Counted from the stretch's first letter, positions 1 to 5,458 are shown. The stretch: 6,545 nt of DNA from CAYPLH01 sp964411505 (GCA_964411505.1 CAYPLH010000110.1:1-6545), one strand, 5' to 3'. Notes: generated from the letters alone by a model not told the origin. Numbers and translations are program-made.

Positions 1-14
1 TGTTTCCTAACATT

Positions 15-79
15 GCAAAAGTTATATCTCTTTAGCTACCTGTGAACTGTAACAACCAGTTGGTCAATATAACTTTTGC
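15..79. repeat. 13-bp perfect inverted repeat with nested stem
   Basis: The arm GCAAAAGTTATAT at 15-27 is the exact reverse complement of ATATAACTTTTGC at 67-79. Between them a smaller stem pairs AACTG (45-49) with CAGTT (57-61), extended by ACC (38-40) with GGT (62-64) across a bulge. The element lies upstream of the candidate promoter of the first gene. It could be a binding region for a dimeric regulator, or a folded 3' end of a transcript entering from the left. The loop is long and no clean T-tract follows, so a simple terminator is not the best reading. The repeat is seen directly and its role is unknown. Confidence 0.55.
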
Positions 80-112
80 TATAGTTTTAATAGTGAATAT
101 GTTTCAATATTA

Positions 113-121
113 TGGTACAAT
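113..121 (+). promoter_or_regulatory. Candidate extended -10 promoter for the first TIM-barrel gene
   Basis: TGG-TACAAT fits an extended -10 element (TGn followed by a -10 hexamer with 5 of 6 consensus bases). No good -35 hexamer sits 16-18 bp upstream; the best is only a weak match around 92-98. Transcription would start near 128 and give a leader of about 85 nt. This is the best candidate between the upstream inverted repeat and the gene, but it is a moderate call. Confidence 0.35.
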
Positions 122-138
122 ATTGTTAAGCAAAGGTT

Positions 139-193
139 TATTAAAGCAATCTTTAATATAACATTTGAGTTATTTACAAGTTTACAAATGTTA
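139..193 (+). promoter_or_regulatory. Two adjacent inverted repeats in the leader of the first gene
   Basis: TATTAAAG (139-146) pairs with CTTTAATA (151-158) around a 4-nt loop. Directly after it, TAACATTTG (159-167) pairs with CAAATGTTA (185-193) around a 17-nt loop. That loop and the start of the second arm hold a tandem 8-bp near repeat, TTTACAAG then TTTACAAA (173-188). The second hairpin ends only 4 nt before AAAGGAG (198-204), so it could influence ribosome access or be an operator in the DNA. The pairing is direct observation and the function is inference. Confidence 0.4.
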
Positions 194-213
194 AGCGAAA
201 GGAGATTTTGAAT

Positions 214-972
214 ATGATTTATCCAGGAATAGTTTCAGTTACATTTAGAAATCTTACACCGAAGGAAATTATTGATTTGTCAATAGAAGCAGGTCTTGCA
301 GGTATTGAATGGGGAGGAGACGTTCATGTGCCCCATGGTGATACCGTACTTGCACGAGAAGTTTATAAGATGACTGCCGAAAGCGGGCTAAAAGTTGCGG
401 CATATGGCTCATACTATAGGCTTGGTATAGAAAAGGAAGAACCTAATACTTTTGATAAGGTTCTAGCAACTGCAATTGAATTAAAAGCACCTGTTATTAG
501 GGTTTGGGCAGGCAATAAAGGTTCAGCTGATGCTGATAAGGAATGGTGGGACAAGTGTATTGATGAGTCTATCCAAATAGCTGAAATGGCTCAAAAGGAA
601 GGCATTAAGGTTGCTTATGAATATCATCAAAAAACTCTTACGGATACTTTGAAATCTTGTGTAAAGCTTCTGAAAAGTGTTAACCATGAAAATATGCGTT
701 CTTACTGGCAGCCCGATGGGAAAATGAGTCCGGAAGATAGAGCTAAAAGTCTCAAAGAAATACTTCCCTGGCTTGAGAATTTACATGTGCACTATGGTAC
801 ATCCAAAGGAAGGCAACCAATTGCCAGTGGGAGAGAATGGATAAAATATTTGACTATTGCGAAGCAACTTAAAGAAGACAGATTCGCAATGATTGAATTT
901 GTTAAGGATGGTACACGCGAACAGTTTTTAGATGATGCAAAAGCATTAAAAGAGTTTATTGAATTGGCGTAA
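214..972 (+). CDS. Sugar phosphate isomerase/epimerase-like TIM-barrel protein (xylose-isomerase-like superfamily), TIM1
   Basis: This 252-residue protein has the layout of the xylose-isomerase-like TIM barrel family (AP endonuclease 2 fold), which carries sugar isomerases, epimerases and some lyases. ATG at 214 is preferred over an in-frame TTG at 208: AAAGGAG (198-204) leaves 9 nt to the ATG but only 3 nt to the TTG. Visible motifs are GIEWGGD (30-36) at the end of an early strand, YEYH (135-138), YWQPD (164-168), HVHYG (191-195) and IEF (227-229). E136, D168, H191 or H193, and E228 are plausible metal or proton-transfer ligands by analogy with the fold. No signal peptide or membrane segment is seen, so it is probably cytoplasmic. 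It is a single-gene unit closed by a strong terminator, next to a sugar-oxidising cluster that it may serve. It is diverged from the TIM-barrel protein at 4638-5381. The exact substrate is unknown; the family call is firm. Confidence 0.85.
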   Translation: MIYPGIVSVTFRNLTPKEIIDLSIEAGLAGIEWGGDVHVPHGDTVLAREVYKMTAESGLKVAAYGSYYRLGIEKEEPNTFDKVLATAIELKAPVIRVWAGNKGSADADKEWWDKCIDESIQIAEMAQKEGIKVAYEYHQKTLTDTLKSCVKLLKSVNHENMRSYWQPDGKMSPEDRAKSLKEILPWLENLHVHYGTSKGRQPIASGREWIKYLTIAKQLKEDRFAMIEFVKDGTREQFLDDAKALKEFIELA

Positions 973-982
973 GTTCTCTTAA

Positions 983-1031
983 AAAATGAATCCTCAAAAG
1001 ATATATTCAGCTACTTTTGAGGATTCATTTT
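983..1031 (+). terminator. Strong intrinsic terminator after the first gene
   Basis: An 18-bp perfect stem pairs 983-1000 with 1014-1031 around a 13-nt loop, starting 10 nt after the stop codon. The descending arm ends in TTTT and is followed by an AT-rich run. The ascending arm begins with AAAA, so it could also work on the minus strand. It separates the first gene from the lacI block. Confidence 0.85.
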
Positions 1032-1040
1032 AATATATAA

Positions 1041-1165
1041 AGCCGTCATACATGGCGGCATTTGACTAGGGATGTTAAACTAAAGTCTACACCTAAAATC
1101 GAGGTGGCTCGATGTCCTCCCCGAGGTTCTAATTGTGATGACTCGGTTTGTATTTTTTTATTTTT
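1041..1165. other. GC-richer structured intergenic island, possibly a mobile-element remnant or small RNA
   Basis: This stretch stands out from its AT-rich surroundings and carries several compact hairpins. GCCGTCA (1042-1048) pairs with TGGCGGC (1053-1059) with one G-T pair. ATCGAG (1098-1103) pairs with CTCGAT (1108-1113). CCGAG (1121-1125) pairs with CTCGG (1142-1146) and is followed by a long T-rich run, which resembles a weak terminator. Read on the minus strand, the first hairpin is followed by TTTATATATT, also terminator-like. No ORF with a ribosome binding site fits. Options are the end of a decayed insertion sequence, a short non-coding RNA, or stacked terminators. None is proven. 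Confidence 0.35.
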
Positions 1166-1176
1166 CTAAAATCATA

Positions 1177-1205
1177 TTGAAAATGGCGATTAAATGTATT
1201 ATAAT
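1177..1205 (+). promoter_or_regulatory. Strong sigma-A promoter for the lacI-type gene
   Basis: TTGAAA at 1177-1182 and TATAAT at 1200-1205 are separated by exactly 17 bp. The -10 is full consensus and the -35 matches 5 of 6. Transcription is expected near 1212, giving a leader of about 138 nt before the ATG at 1350. The predicted start falls inside an operator-like palindrome (1211-1226), which suggests that repression blocks initiation. Confidence 0.8.
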
Positions 1206-1210
1206 TCTAA

Positions 1211-1226
1211 ATGTAAACCATTACAT
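1211..1226. promoter_or_regulatory. Operator-like palindrome at the predicted transcription start (upstream site)
   Basis: ATGTAA and TTACAT flank the 4-bp centre ACCA. The arms share TGTAA/TTACA with the palindrome at 1320-1339, and the spacing is the same. The centre lacks the CG step typical of LacI-family operators. Compared with the Bacillus cre consensus WTGNAANCGNWWNCAW it has one mismatch, at the central G. It lies just downstream of the -10, an ideal place for a repressor. It could bind the LacI-type product next door or CcpA. Confidence 0.55.
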
Positions 1227-1319
1227 ATTTTAAATTAAACAAAAATATACATAGGCATGTGGTATTTCCATAAAAGCTGAAGTTTTAAAATATTTTAATA
1301 GTTTTATTTTAATAAATTT

Positions 1320-1339
1320 AATTGTAATCGGTTACAATT
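1320..1339. promoter_or_regulatory. LacI/GalR-type operator (or cre site) abutting the lacI ribosome binding site
   Basis: AATTGTAATCGGTTACAATT has 8-bp perfect arms around TCGG, with the central CG step of LacI-family operators. It contains TGTAAnCGnTTACA, which matches the GalR-type operator core, and it also fits the cre consensus WTGNAANCGNWWNCAW. It ends at 1339, directly before the GGGAGGGG ribosome binding site. A repressor bound here would act as a roadblock to transcription. Its centre is 111 bp from the centre of the upstream palindrome, so cooperative binding or looping is possible. Which protein binds is inference. Confidence 0.8.
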
Positions 1340-1349
1340 GGGAGGGGAA

Positions 1350-2342
1350 ATGGCAACAATTCAGGAAGTCGCAAAGGAAGCTGGTGTATCAGTAGCAACT
1401 GTTTCCAGAGTAATAAATGAAAGCCCGAAAGTGTCTCCAAAAACAAGAGATGCGGTTCTTGCTGCCATCAAGAAGCTTAACTATGAGCCGAATCTGCTTG
1501 GAAGAAATTTAAGGCTTATGCAGACAAGGATGGTACTAGTTCTGCTTCCTACCATATCGAATCCTTTTTATGCGCCAATTGTTAAGGGTATAGAAGACAT
1601 AGCGCACAAGAACGGATTTAATGTTATGCTATGTAATACCAATTCTGATGTAGCCAGAGAACGAGTGTATATAGACCTTCTTAAAAACCGGCTAGCAGAT
1701 GGTGTGATATTTTTTGCCCCAACAATTGAAGATGATAAATTATCTGAGATTGCTGCAACTTTCCCTGTGGTTCAATGCTGTGAATATAAAAAGGAAGCCA
1801 GAGCGTCCCATGTTGCTATCAATAATGAGGCAGCGGCATACACTGCTGTCCGTCACCTAATAAGTATCGGGCATAGGAAAATAGGTCTGATAAGCTGTAA
1901 GAATAGCTTTATTTCAACTGCAGAAAGAGAGGAAGGATTTAAGAGAGCTTTAATAGAGCAAAATATTATAGTAGATCCCACAATGATAAAATATGGGAAT
2001 TATGGTTTTTCAAGTGGGCTCAGAGCTATGAAGCATTATCTTTCTTCAGATAATATTCCTACTGCAGTTTTTTGTATTTCTGACTCAATGGCTATCGGAG
2101 CAATAAAAGCAATAAGGGAGAAGGGTTTAAGGGTACCTTCAGATATAGCGGTTGTGGGGTTCGACGATATCACTTTTGCGCATATGTTCAGTCCTAGTCT
2201 TACAACAATAGCCCAGCCTAAGTATGACTTAGGATGTGTTTCGATGGAGCTTTTACTGAAGCAGATGAGCGGAGAATTTGACAACCCCCAATCTATTTAT
2301 CTCAAACATGAATTAATTGTGCGGGAGTCGACTTTACGGTAA
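1350..2342 (+). CDS. LacI/GalR-family transcriptional regulator
   Basis: This 331-residue protein is full length for the family. The N-terminal helix-turn-helix covers about 3-48, with the recognition segment VSVATVSRVIN (13-23), followed by the hinge around 47-57 (PNLLGRNLR). The periplasmic-binding-protein-like sensor domain begins near 60, with SNPFY (70-74) and the late motif VGFDD (270-274) before SLTTI. ATG at 1350 is chosen because it starts with the classic MATIQEVA and follows GGGAGGGG; an in-frame TTG at 1338 falls inside the operator and before the binding site. The V-A-T recognition residues equal those of E. coli GalR, whose operator core TGTAAnCGnTTACA is the palindrome just upstream, so autoregulation is likely. 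CcpA is of similar length with a similar helix (M-A-T), so a CcpA-like role is not excluded, though position in a catabolic cluster favours a local sugar-responsive repressor. The inducer is unknown. Confidence 0.93.
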   Translation: MATIQEVAKEAGVSVATVSRVINESPKVSPKTRDAVLAAIKKLNYEPNLLGRNLRLMQTRMVLVLLPTISNPFYAPIVKGIEDIAHKNGFNVMLCNTNSDVARERVYIDLLKNRLADGVIFFAPTIEDDKLSEIAATFPVVQCCEYKKEARASHVAINNEAAAYTAVRHLISIGHRKIGLISCKNSFISTAEREEGFKRALIEQNIIVDPTMIKYGNYGFSSGLRAMKHYLSSDNIPTAVFCISDSMAIGAIKAIREKGLRVPSDIAVVGFDDITFAHMFSPSLTTIAQPKYDLGCVSMELLLKQMSGEFDNPQSIYLKHELIVRESTLR

Positions 2343-2358
2343 CTGGGAGCTCGCCCGG
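2343..2358 (+). terminator. Weak hairpin directly after the lacI stop codon
   Basis: CTGGG (2343-2347) pairs with CCCGG (2354-2358), with one G-T pair and a 6-nt loop, starting at the base after the stop codon. The following sequence is AT-rich but has no uninterrupted T-tract. It may be a partial terminator or attenuator that lowers read-through into the ThuA-like gene. Low confidence. Confidence 0.3.
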
Positions 2359-2469
2359 AAAATTATTAATTCGAGTAAATATATGCAACTATGCATTATT
2401 TAAAGGAGATATTTAGAGAAACTGAGTTCCCGAGCAGACTCACAGCAAGAAGCATGCATGATGATTTGT

Positions 2470-2503
2470 TTGTTGCCCAGCTTTAAACAGGCTACAATGG
2501 GCA
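2470..2503 (+). promoter_or_regulatory. Candidate promoter overlapped by an inverted repeat, upstream of the ThuA-like gene
   Basis: TTGTTG (2470-2475) and TACAAT (2493-2498) are 17 bp apart, with 3 of 6 and 5 of 6 consensus bases. TGCCCA (2474-2479) and TGGGCA (2498-2503) form an inverted repeat that spans both promoter elements, so a regulator could mask the promoter. The 199-bp gap between the lacI-type and ThuA-like genes is large for a tight operon, which fits an internal promoter. Read-through from the lacI promoter is equally possible. Confidence 0.4.
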
Positions 2504-2541
2504 GACTTGCTATAAAAATATATTAAACGGGGTGGATATTA

Positions 2542-3264
2542 ATGAGTATTAAGGTAACGGTGTGGAATGAATACCGACATGAAAAGTCGAAATCAAAGGT
2601 TGCAGAAATATATCCTAAAGGTATCCATGCAGCTATTGCAGAATTTTTAGGAAAAGACCCGGAGATTGAGGTAAGAACGGCAACCCTAGATGAACCGGAT
2701 CATGGTTTAACAGATGAAGTTCTTGATAATACCGATGTACTTATATGGTGGGGGCATATGGCTCACGAGGAGGTTAAAGAGGATATTGTTGAGAAAATCT
2801 ATGAACGAGTCATCAGTGGTATGGGCTTTATAGCTCTGCATTCAGCACACTTTTCAAAGGTATTTATTAAGCTGATGGGGACATCATGTACACTAAGATG
2901 GCGGGAAATAAATGAAAGTGAAAGACTTTGGGTTATTGACCCCAGTCATCCGATTACCCAAGGTATCGGACCATACATAGAGCTTGAGCATGAAGAAATG
3001 TACGGAGAAAGGTTTGATATACCCGAACCTGATGAGCTGCTGTTTATCGGATGGTTTAAAGGTGGAGATGTATTCCGAAGTGGTTGCTGCTATAAGAGGG
3101 GTTATGGAAAGGTTTTCTATTTCCAGCCGGGGCATGAAAGCTTCCCCACATTTTATAATGAAAGTATTCAAAGAGTTATAAAAAATGCTGTAAAGTGGGC
3201 TAGACCAATAACATGGCGGGACAAAATTGAAGCACCAAGGTGCGAAGCTCTGGAAAAAATTTAA
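2542..3264 (+). CDS. ThuA-like protein (trehalose utilisation family, glutamine-amidotransferase-like fold)
   Basis: The 240-residue product matches the ThuA family layout, an alpha/beta fold related to class I glutamine amidotransferases. Visible signatures are VTVWNEYRHE (5-14), VLIWWGHMAHEEV (66-78), the elbow-like FIALHSAHFS (96-105) in which no cysteine nucleophile is present, DPSHPI (133-138), and YFQPGHESFP (193-202). The absence of the amidotransferase cysteine is normal for the family and argues against glutaminase activity. ATG at 2542 follows GGGGTGG by about 6 nt. In rhizobia, ThuA acts with ThuB, a Gfo/Idh/MocA dehydrogenase, in use of trehalose and related disaccharides through 3-keto forms; here the next gene, 55 bp on, is also of that dehydrogenase family. 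The biochemical activity of ThuA proteins is poorly defined, and trehalose as substrate should not be assumed. Likely cytoplasmic. Confidence 0.88.
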   Translation: MSIKVTVWNEYRHEKSKSKVAEIYPKGIHAAIAEFLGKDPEIEVRTATLDEPDHGLTDEVLDNTDVLIWWGHMAHEEVKEDIVEKIYERVISGMGFIALHSAHFSKVFIKLMGTSCTLRWREINESERLWVIDPSHPITQGIGPYIELEHEEMYGERFDIPEPDELLFIGWFKGGDVFRSGCCYKRGYGKVFYFQPGHESFPTFYNESIQRVIKNAVKWARPITWRDKIEAPRCEALEKI

Positions 3265-3269
3265 TATCG

Positions 3270-3299
3270 TTTAATTGCTTTTTTAAAAAAAGCATTAAA
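3270..3299. other. AT-rich intercistronic hairpin
   Basis: GCTTTTTT (3277-3284) pairs with AAAAAAGC (3286-3293), and the stem continues outward through TTTAA (3270-3274) with TTAAA (3295-3299), leaving one bulged T. The tip must open a few A-T pairs. No T-tract follows on the + strand, so a full terminator between the ThuA-like gene and the oxidoreductase gene is unlikely. An RNA-stabilising or processing hairpin inside an operon is more plausible. It fills most of the 55-bp gap. Confidence 0.45.
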
Positions 3300-3319
3300 T
3301 AAATAATTATGAGGTGAGT

Positions 3320-4405
3320 ATGATGAAAGACACTATTTTAAAAGTAGGGATTATAGGTTGTGGAGGTATTGCAAATAGTAAGCATATGCCTAGCCTTAAA
3401 AAATTGAAAAATGTTGAAATGGTAGCTTTTTATGATATTGTAGAGGAAAAAGCTAAAAAAGCAGCAAAAGAATTTGGCATTGAAAATGCCAAATGGCACA
3501 CTGACTATACAGAATTACTTAAGGACAACAGTATTGATGTAGTTCATGTATGTACCCCGAACAAATCTCACTCTGAAATAACAGTAGCTGCTCTAGACTC
3601 CGGCAAGCATGTAATGTGTGAAAAACCAATGGCAATTAACTCAAAAGAAGCTATGAAGATGATTGAAGCTGCGAAAAGATCTGGTAAGAAGCTCAGCATA
3701 GGATATCAAAACAGATTTAGACCTGACGCTACATACCTTAAAGAAGCTTGTGACAGAGGAGATTTAGGAGAGATCTATTTTGCAAAAGCACATGCAATAC
3801 GTCGCCGTGGTGTTCCTACATGGGGGGTATTTATAGATGAGGAACTTCAGGGTGGAGGTCCGTTAATCGATATAGGAACCCATGCCCTTGATCTTACATT
3901 ATGGATGATGAATAACTACGAGCCTAAATATGTAGTGGGTAATGTATATCATAAGCTTTCTCAAAAAGAAAATGCAGCAAACTCTTTCGGATCATGGGAC
4001 CCTGCAAAATTTACAGTAGAAGATTCAGCTTTTGGTTTTGTCACAATGAAAAACGGAGCAACCATTATTCTTGAATCAAGTTGGGCACTTAATATTCTTC
4101 AAGTTGGAGAGGCTAAGACAACATTATGTGGTACTGAAGGTGGAGCGGATATGTGGGATGGGCTAAGGATAAATGGAGAGGACATGGGTAAAATGTATAC
4201 AAAAATTCCTGCACTTGATGCCAAAGGCGTGGATTTTTTTGAAGGCATCAAGGATCGTCCTGCAGATAAAGAAACAAGGCTTTGGATTGAGAGCATATTA
4301 AATGATACTGAACCTGTGGTAAAACCGGAACAGGCATATGTTGTCACTCAGATTCTTGAAGCTATATATGAGTCTGCGAAAATTGGAAAGCCTATCTATT
4401 TCTAA
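3320..4405 (+). CDS. Gfo/Idh/MocA-family NAD(P)-dependent sugar dehydrogenase
   Basis: The 361-residue protein has the usual family length and two-domain order. The Rossmann domain starts at KVGIIGCGGIAN (8-19), with an acidic D39 at the end of the second strand that favours NAD over NADP. CEKP (100-103) carries the family EKP lysine, and the C-terminal domain has GGGPLIDIGTHALD (178-191) with D184 and H188 at the usual catalytic D-x-x-x-H positions. ATG at 3320 is used: GAGG (3311-3314) leaves 5 nt to it and 8 nt to a second ATG at 3323, which is equally credible. An in-frame GTG at 3314 lies inside the binding site and is rejected. Family members oxidise a ring hydroxyl of sugars, inositols or glycosides. 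With a ThuA-like gene before it and a TIM-barrel isomerase after it, oxidation of a glycoside or disaccharide to a 3-keto sugar is the leading inference; inositol dehydrogenase is less likely because other iol genes are absent. Confidence 0.92.
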   Translation: MMKDTILKVGIIGCGGIANSKHMPSLKKLKNVEMVAFYDIVEEKAKKAAKEFGIENAKWHTDYTELLKDNSIDVVHVCTPNKSHSEITVAALDSGKHVMCEKPMAINSKEAMKMIEAAKRSGKKLSIGYQNRFRPDATYLKEACDRGDLGEIYFAKAHAIRRRGVPTWGVFIDEELQGGGPLIDIGTHALDLTLWMMNNYEPKYVVGNVYHKLSQKENAANSFGSWDPAKFTVEDSAFGFVTMKNGATIILESSWALNILQVGEAKTTLCGTEGGADMWDGLRINGEDMGKMYTKIPALDAKGVDFFEGIKDRPADKETRLWIESILNDTEPVVKPEQAYVVTQILEAIYESAKIGKPIYF

Positions 4406-4522
4406 GACGAAATGAAAGATTTATGGTCTACTGTGTGAAGTATTTATAGCTGCGACCAGAACAGCATTTAATAATTACAAGATATTTTTCTTGTTAATAT
4501 GTTGGTTGGATTCGTTAACAAA

Positions 4523-4582
4523 ATGCAGCTGCTGTAAGACCTGACTAAGTTCAAAGCTATCAAGGTTATTACGCAGCTGCAT
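4523..4582. repeat. Long perfect-armed hairpin between the oxidoreductase and TIM2 genes
   Basis: ATGCAGCTGC (4523-4532) is the exact reverse complement of GCAGCTGCAT (4573-4582). After one bulged T the stem continues with GTAA (4534-4537) against TTAC (4569-4572), then ACC (4539-4541) against GGT (4564-4566). This gives a 60-nt fold unusually GC-rich at its base for this region. It ends 55 nt before the next start codon. A 10-bp direct repeat, TTAACAAAAT, lies at 4515-4524 and 4609-4618 on either side. No T-tract follows, so a terminator is unlikely. An RNA processing or stabilising element, or a small mobile repeat, are options. The rest of 4406-4637 shows no gene and no good promoter. Confidence 0.65.
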
Positions 4583-4599
4583 GAAATATTAAATTTTAT

Positions 4600-4613
4600 G
4601 TTAAACTTTTAAC
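4600..4613. promoter_or_regulatory. Short palindrome before the TIM2 ribosome binding site
   Basis: GTTAAA and TTTAAC flank a 2-bp centre, CT, ending 11 bp before GGAGG at 4625. It could be an operator or a chance AT-rich palindrome. It does not resemble the operators near the lacI-type gene, which have a 4-bp centre. Confidence 0.25.
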
Positions 4614-4637
4614 AAAATATATCTGGAGGGGAATAAC

Positions 4638-5381
4638 ATGAATTTACCAGTATCATTACAGTTGTATTCAGTAAGAGATGAAACAAAGAATGATTTTATT
4701 GGAACCTTGGAAAAGGTAGCTGAAATGGGGTACTATGGGGTTGAGTTTGCTGGATATGGAGAGATACCAGCTTCAAAAATGAAAGAAACCTTAGATCGCC
4801 TTGGCTTAAAAGCAGTAGGCAGTCATATTCCAACACCTCGTTTACAGGACTATCTTGATGAGGAAATTGAATTTAACCTTGAAGTAGGTAACAAGTATAT
4901 TATTTGTCCTTATGGAAAGTTTGAAACTTTATCCGAATTAATGGAGAGCATTTCATTTTATAAAAAGGTTGCAAAAAAGTGCAAAGAAAAGGGACTGCAG
5001 TTCTGCTACCATAATCATGCTCATGAATTTGAGATGATTGATGGTAAACACCAGCTTGATATTATTTATGAAGAAACAGATCCGCTTATGGTTATGGCAG
5101 AGTTAGATACTTATTGGGTTAAACGAGCAGGTGTAGATCCTGTAGGGTATATTGAGAAGTATTCTGGTAGATGTCCTCTTATTCACCTTAAGGATATGGA
5201 TCCGGAAGATCAGTCTTTTGCAGAAATCGGAAACGGTACTATGAACATAAAAGCGATAATTGAAGCAGCTAAAAAAGCAGGTACAGAGCACTTGGTGGTT
5301 GAGCAGGACAGATGCAAACGCCCACCCTTGGAAAGTGTAAAGATAAGTATAGACAATCTGAAGAATAAAATTATGGTTTAA
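4638..5381 (+). CDS. Sugar phosphate isomerase/epimerase-like TIM-barrel protein, YcjR-like class, TIM2
   Basis: The 247-residue protein is a full-length xylose-isomerase-like TIM barrel. Motifs in order are SLQLYSVRDE (6-15), GVEFAGY (34-40), GSHIP (61-65), YHNHAHEFE (124-132), MAELDTYWV (153-161), LIHLKDM (181-187), EIGNG (196-200) and VVEQD (220-224). E130 or E132, E155 or D157, H183 and E222 are the expected divalent-metal ligands by family pattern. ATG at 4638 follows GGAGGGG with 8 nt from GGAGG. The same motif string occurs in proteins that epimerise or eliminate 3-keto sugars, such as YcjR, and these genes often sit beside Gfo/Idh/MocA dehydrogenases, as here (232-bp gap). It is probably the last gene of the cluster because a strong terminator follows. 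It resembles TIM1 in fold but has different active-site motifs, so the two likely do different steps. Cytoplasmic, no signal peptide seen. Confidence 0.88.
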   Translation: MNLPVSLQLYSVRDETKNDFIGTLEKVAEMGYYGVEFAGYGEIPASKMKETLDRLGLKAVGSHIPTPRLQDYLDEEIEFNLEVGNKYIICPYGKFETLSELMESISFYKKVAKKCKEKGLQFCYHNHAHEFEMIDGKHQLDIIYEETDPLMVMAELDTYWVKRAGVDPVGYIEKYSGRCPLIHLKDMDPEDQSFAEIGNGTMNIKAIIEAAKKAGTEHLVVEQDRCKRPPLESVKISIDNLKNKIMV

Positions 5382-5430
5382 GGAAGTCCATTTTGTTTGC
5401 ATTGTTTGAACCATTAAAATAGTAGTTTTG

Positions 5431-5458
5431 AAAAGGGGGAGGCAATATCCCCCTTTTT
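5431..5458 (+). terminator. Strong intrinsic terminator after TIM2
   Basis: AAAAGGGGGA (5431-5440) pairs with TCCCCCTTTT (5448-5457) around a 7-nt loop, and the run TTTTTGTTGT follows from 5454. It starts about 50 nt after the stop codon and cleanly separates the sugar cluster from the AraC-type gene. Confidence 0.92.

Noticed and set aside
208..213. TTG at 208 as start of TIM1
   Set aside because: It sits only 3 nt after GGAG, whereas the ATG at 214 has a normal 9-nt spacing and begins the barrel sequence properly.
1338..1349. TTG at 1338 as start of the lacI-type gene
   Set aside because: It lies within the operator and before the ribosome binding site; the protein from ATG 1350 begins with the classic family N-terminus.
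2458..2526. 22-codon ATG-initiated ORF just before the ThuA-like gene
   Set aside because: There is no ribosome binding site at a suitable distance, it overlaps the candidate promoter, and its composition gives no sign of a real peptide.
2400..2541. T-box or other riboswitch before the ThuA-like gene
   Set aside because: No conserved T-box sequence or recognisable aptamer core is present.
3314..4405. Inositol (iol) operon
   Set aside because: The dehydrogenase and TIM barrels could fit IolG and IolE/IolI, but no IolB, IolC or IolD homologue is present, and the ThuA-like gene points to another sugar.
4515..4618. Hairpin plus direct repeats as a MITE with target-site duplication
   Set aside because: The 10-bp direct repeats do not directly abut both arms: the left overlaps its arm by 2 bp and the right lies 26 bp outside. 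A clean transposition footprint is not shown.
5103..5414. Minus-strand 103-codon ORF overlapping TIM2
   Set aside because: It is antisense to a well-supported gene, has no recognisable motifs and no good ribosome binding site.
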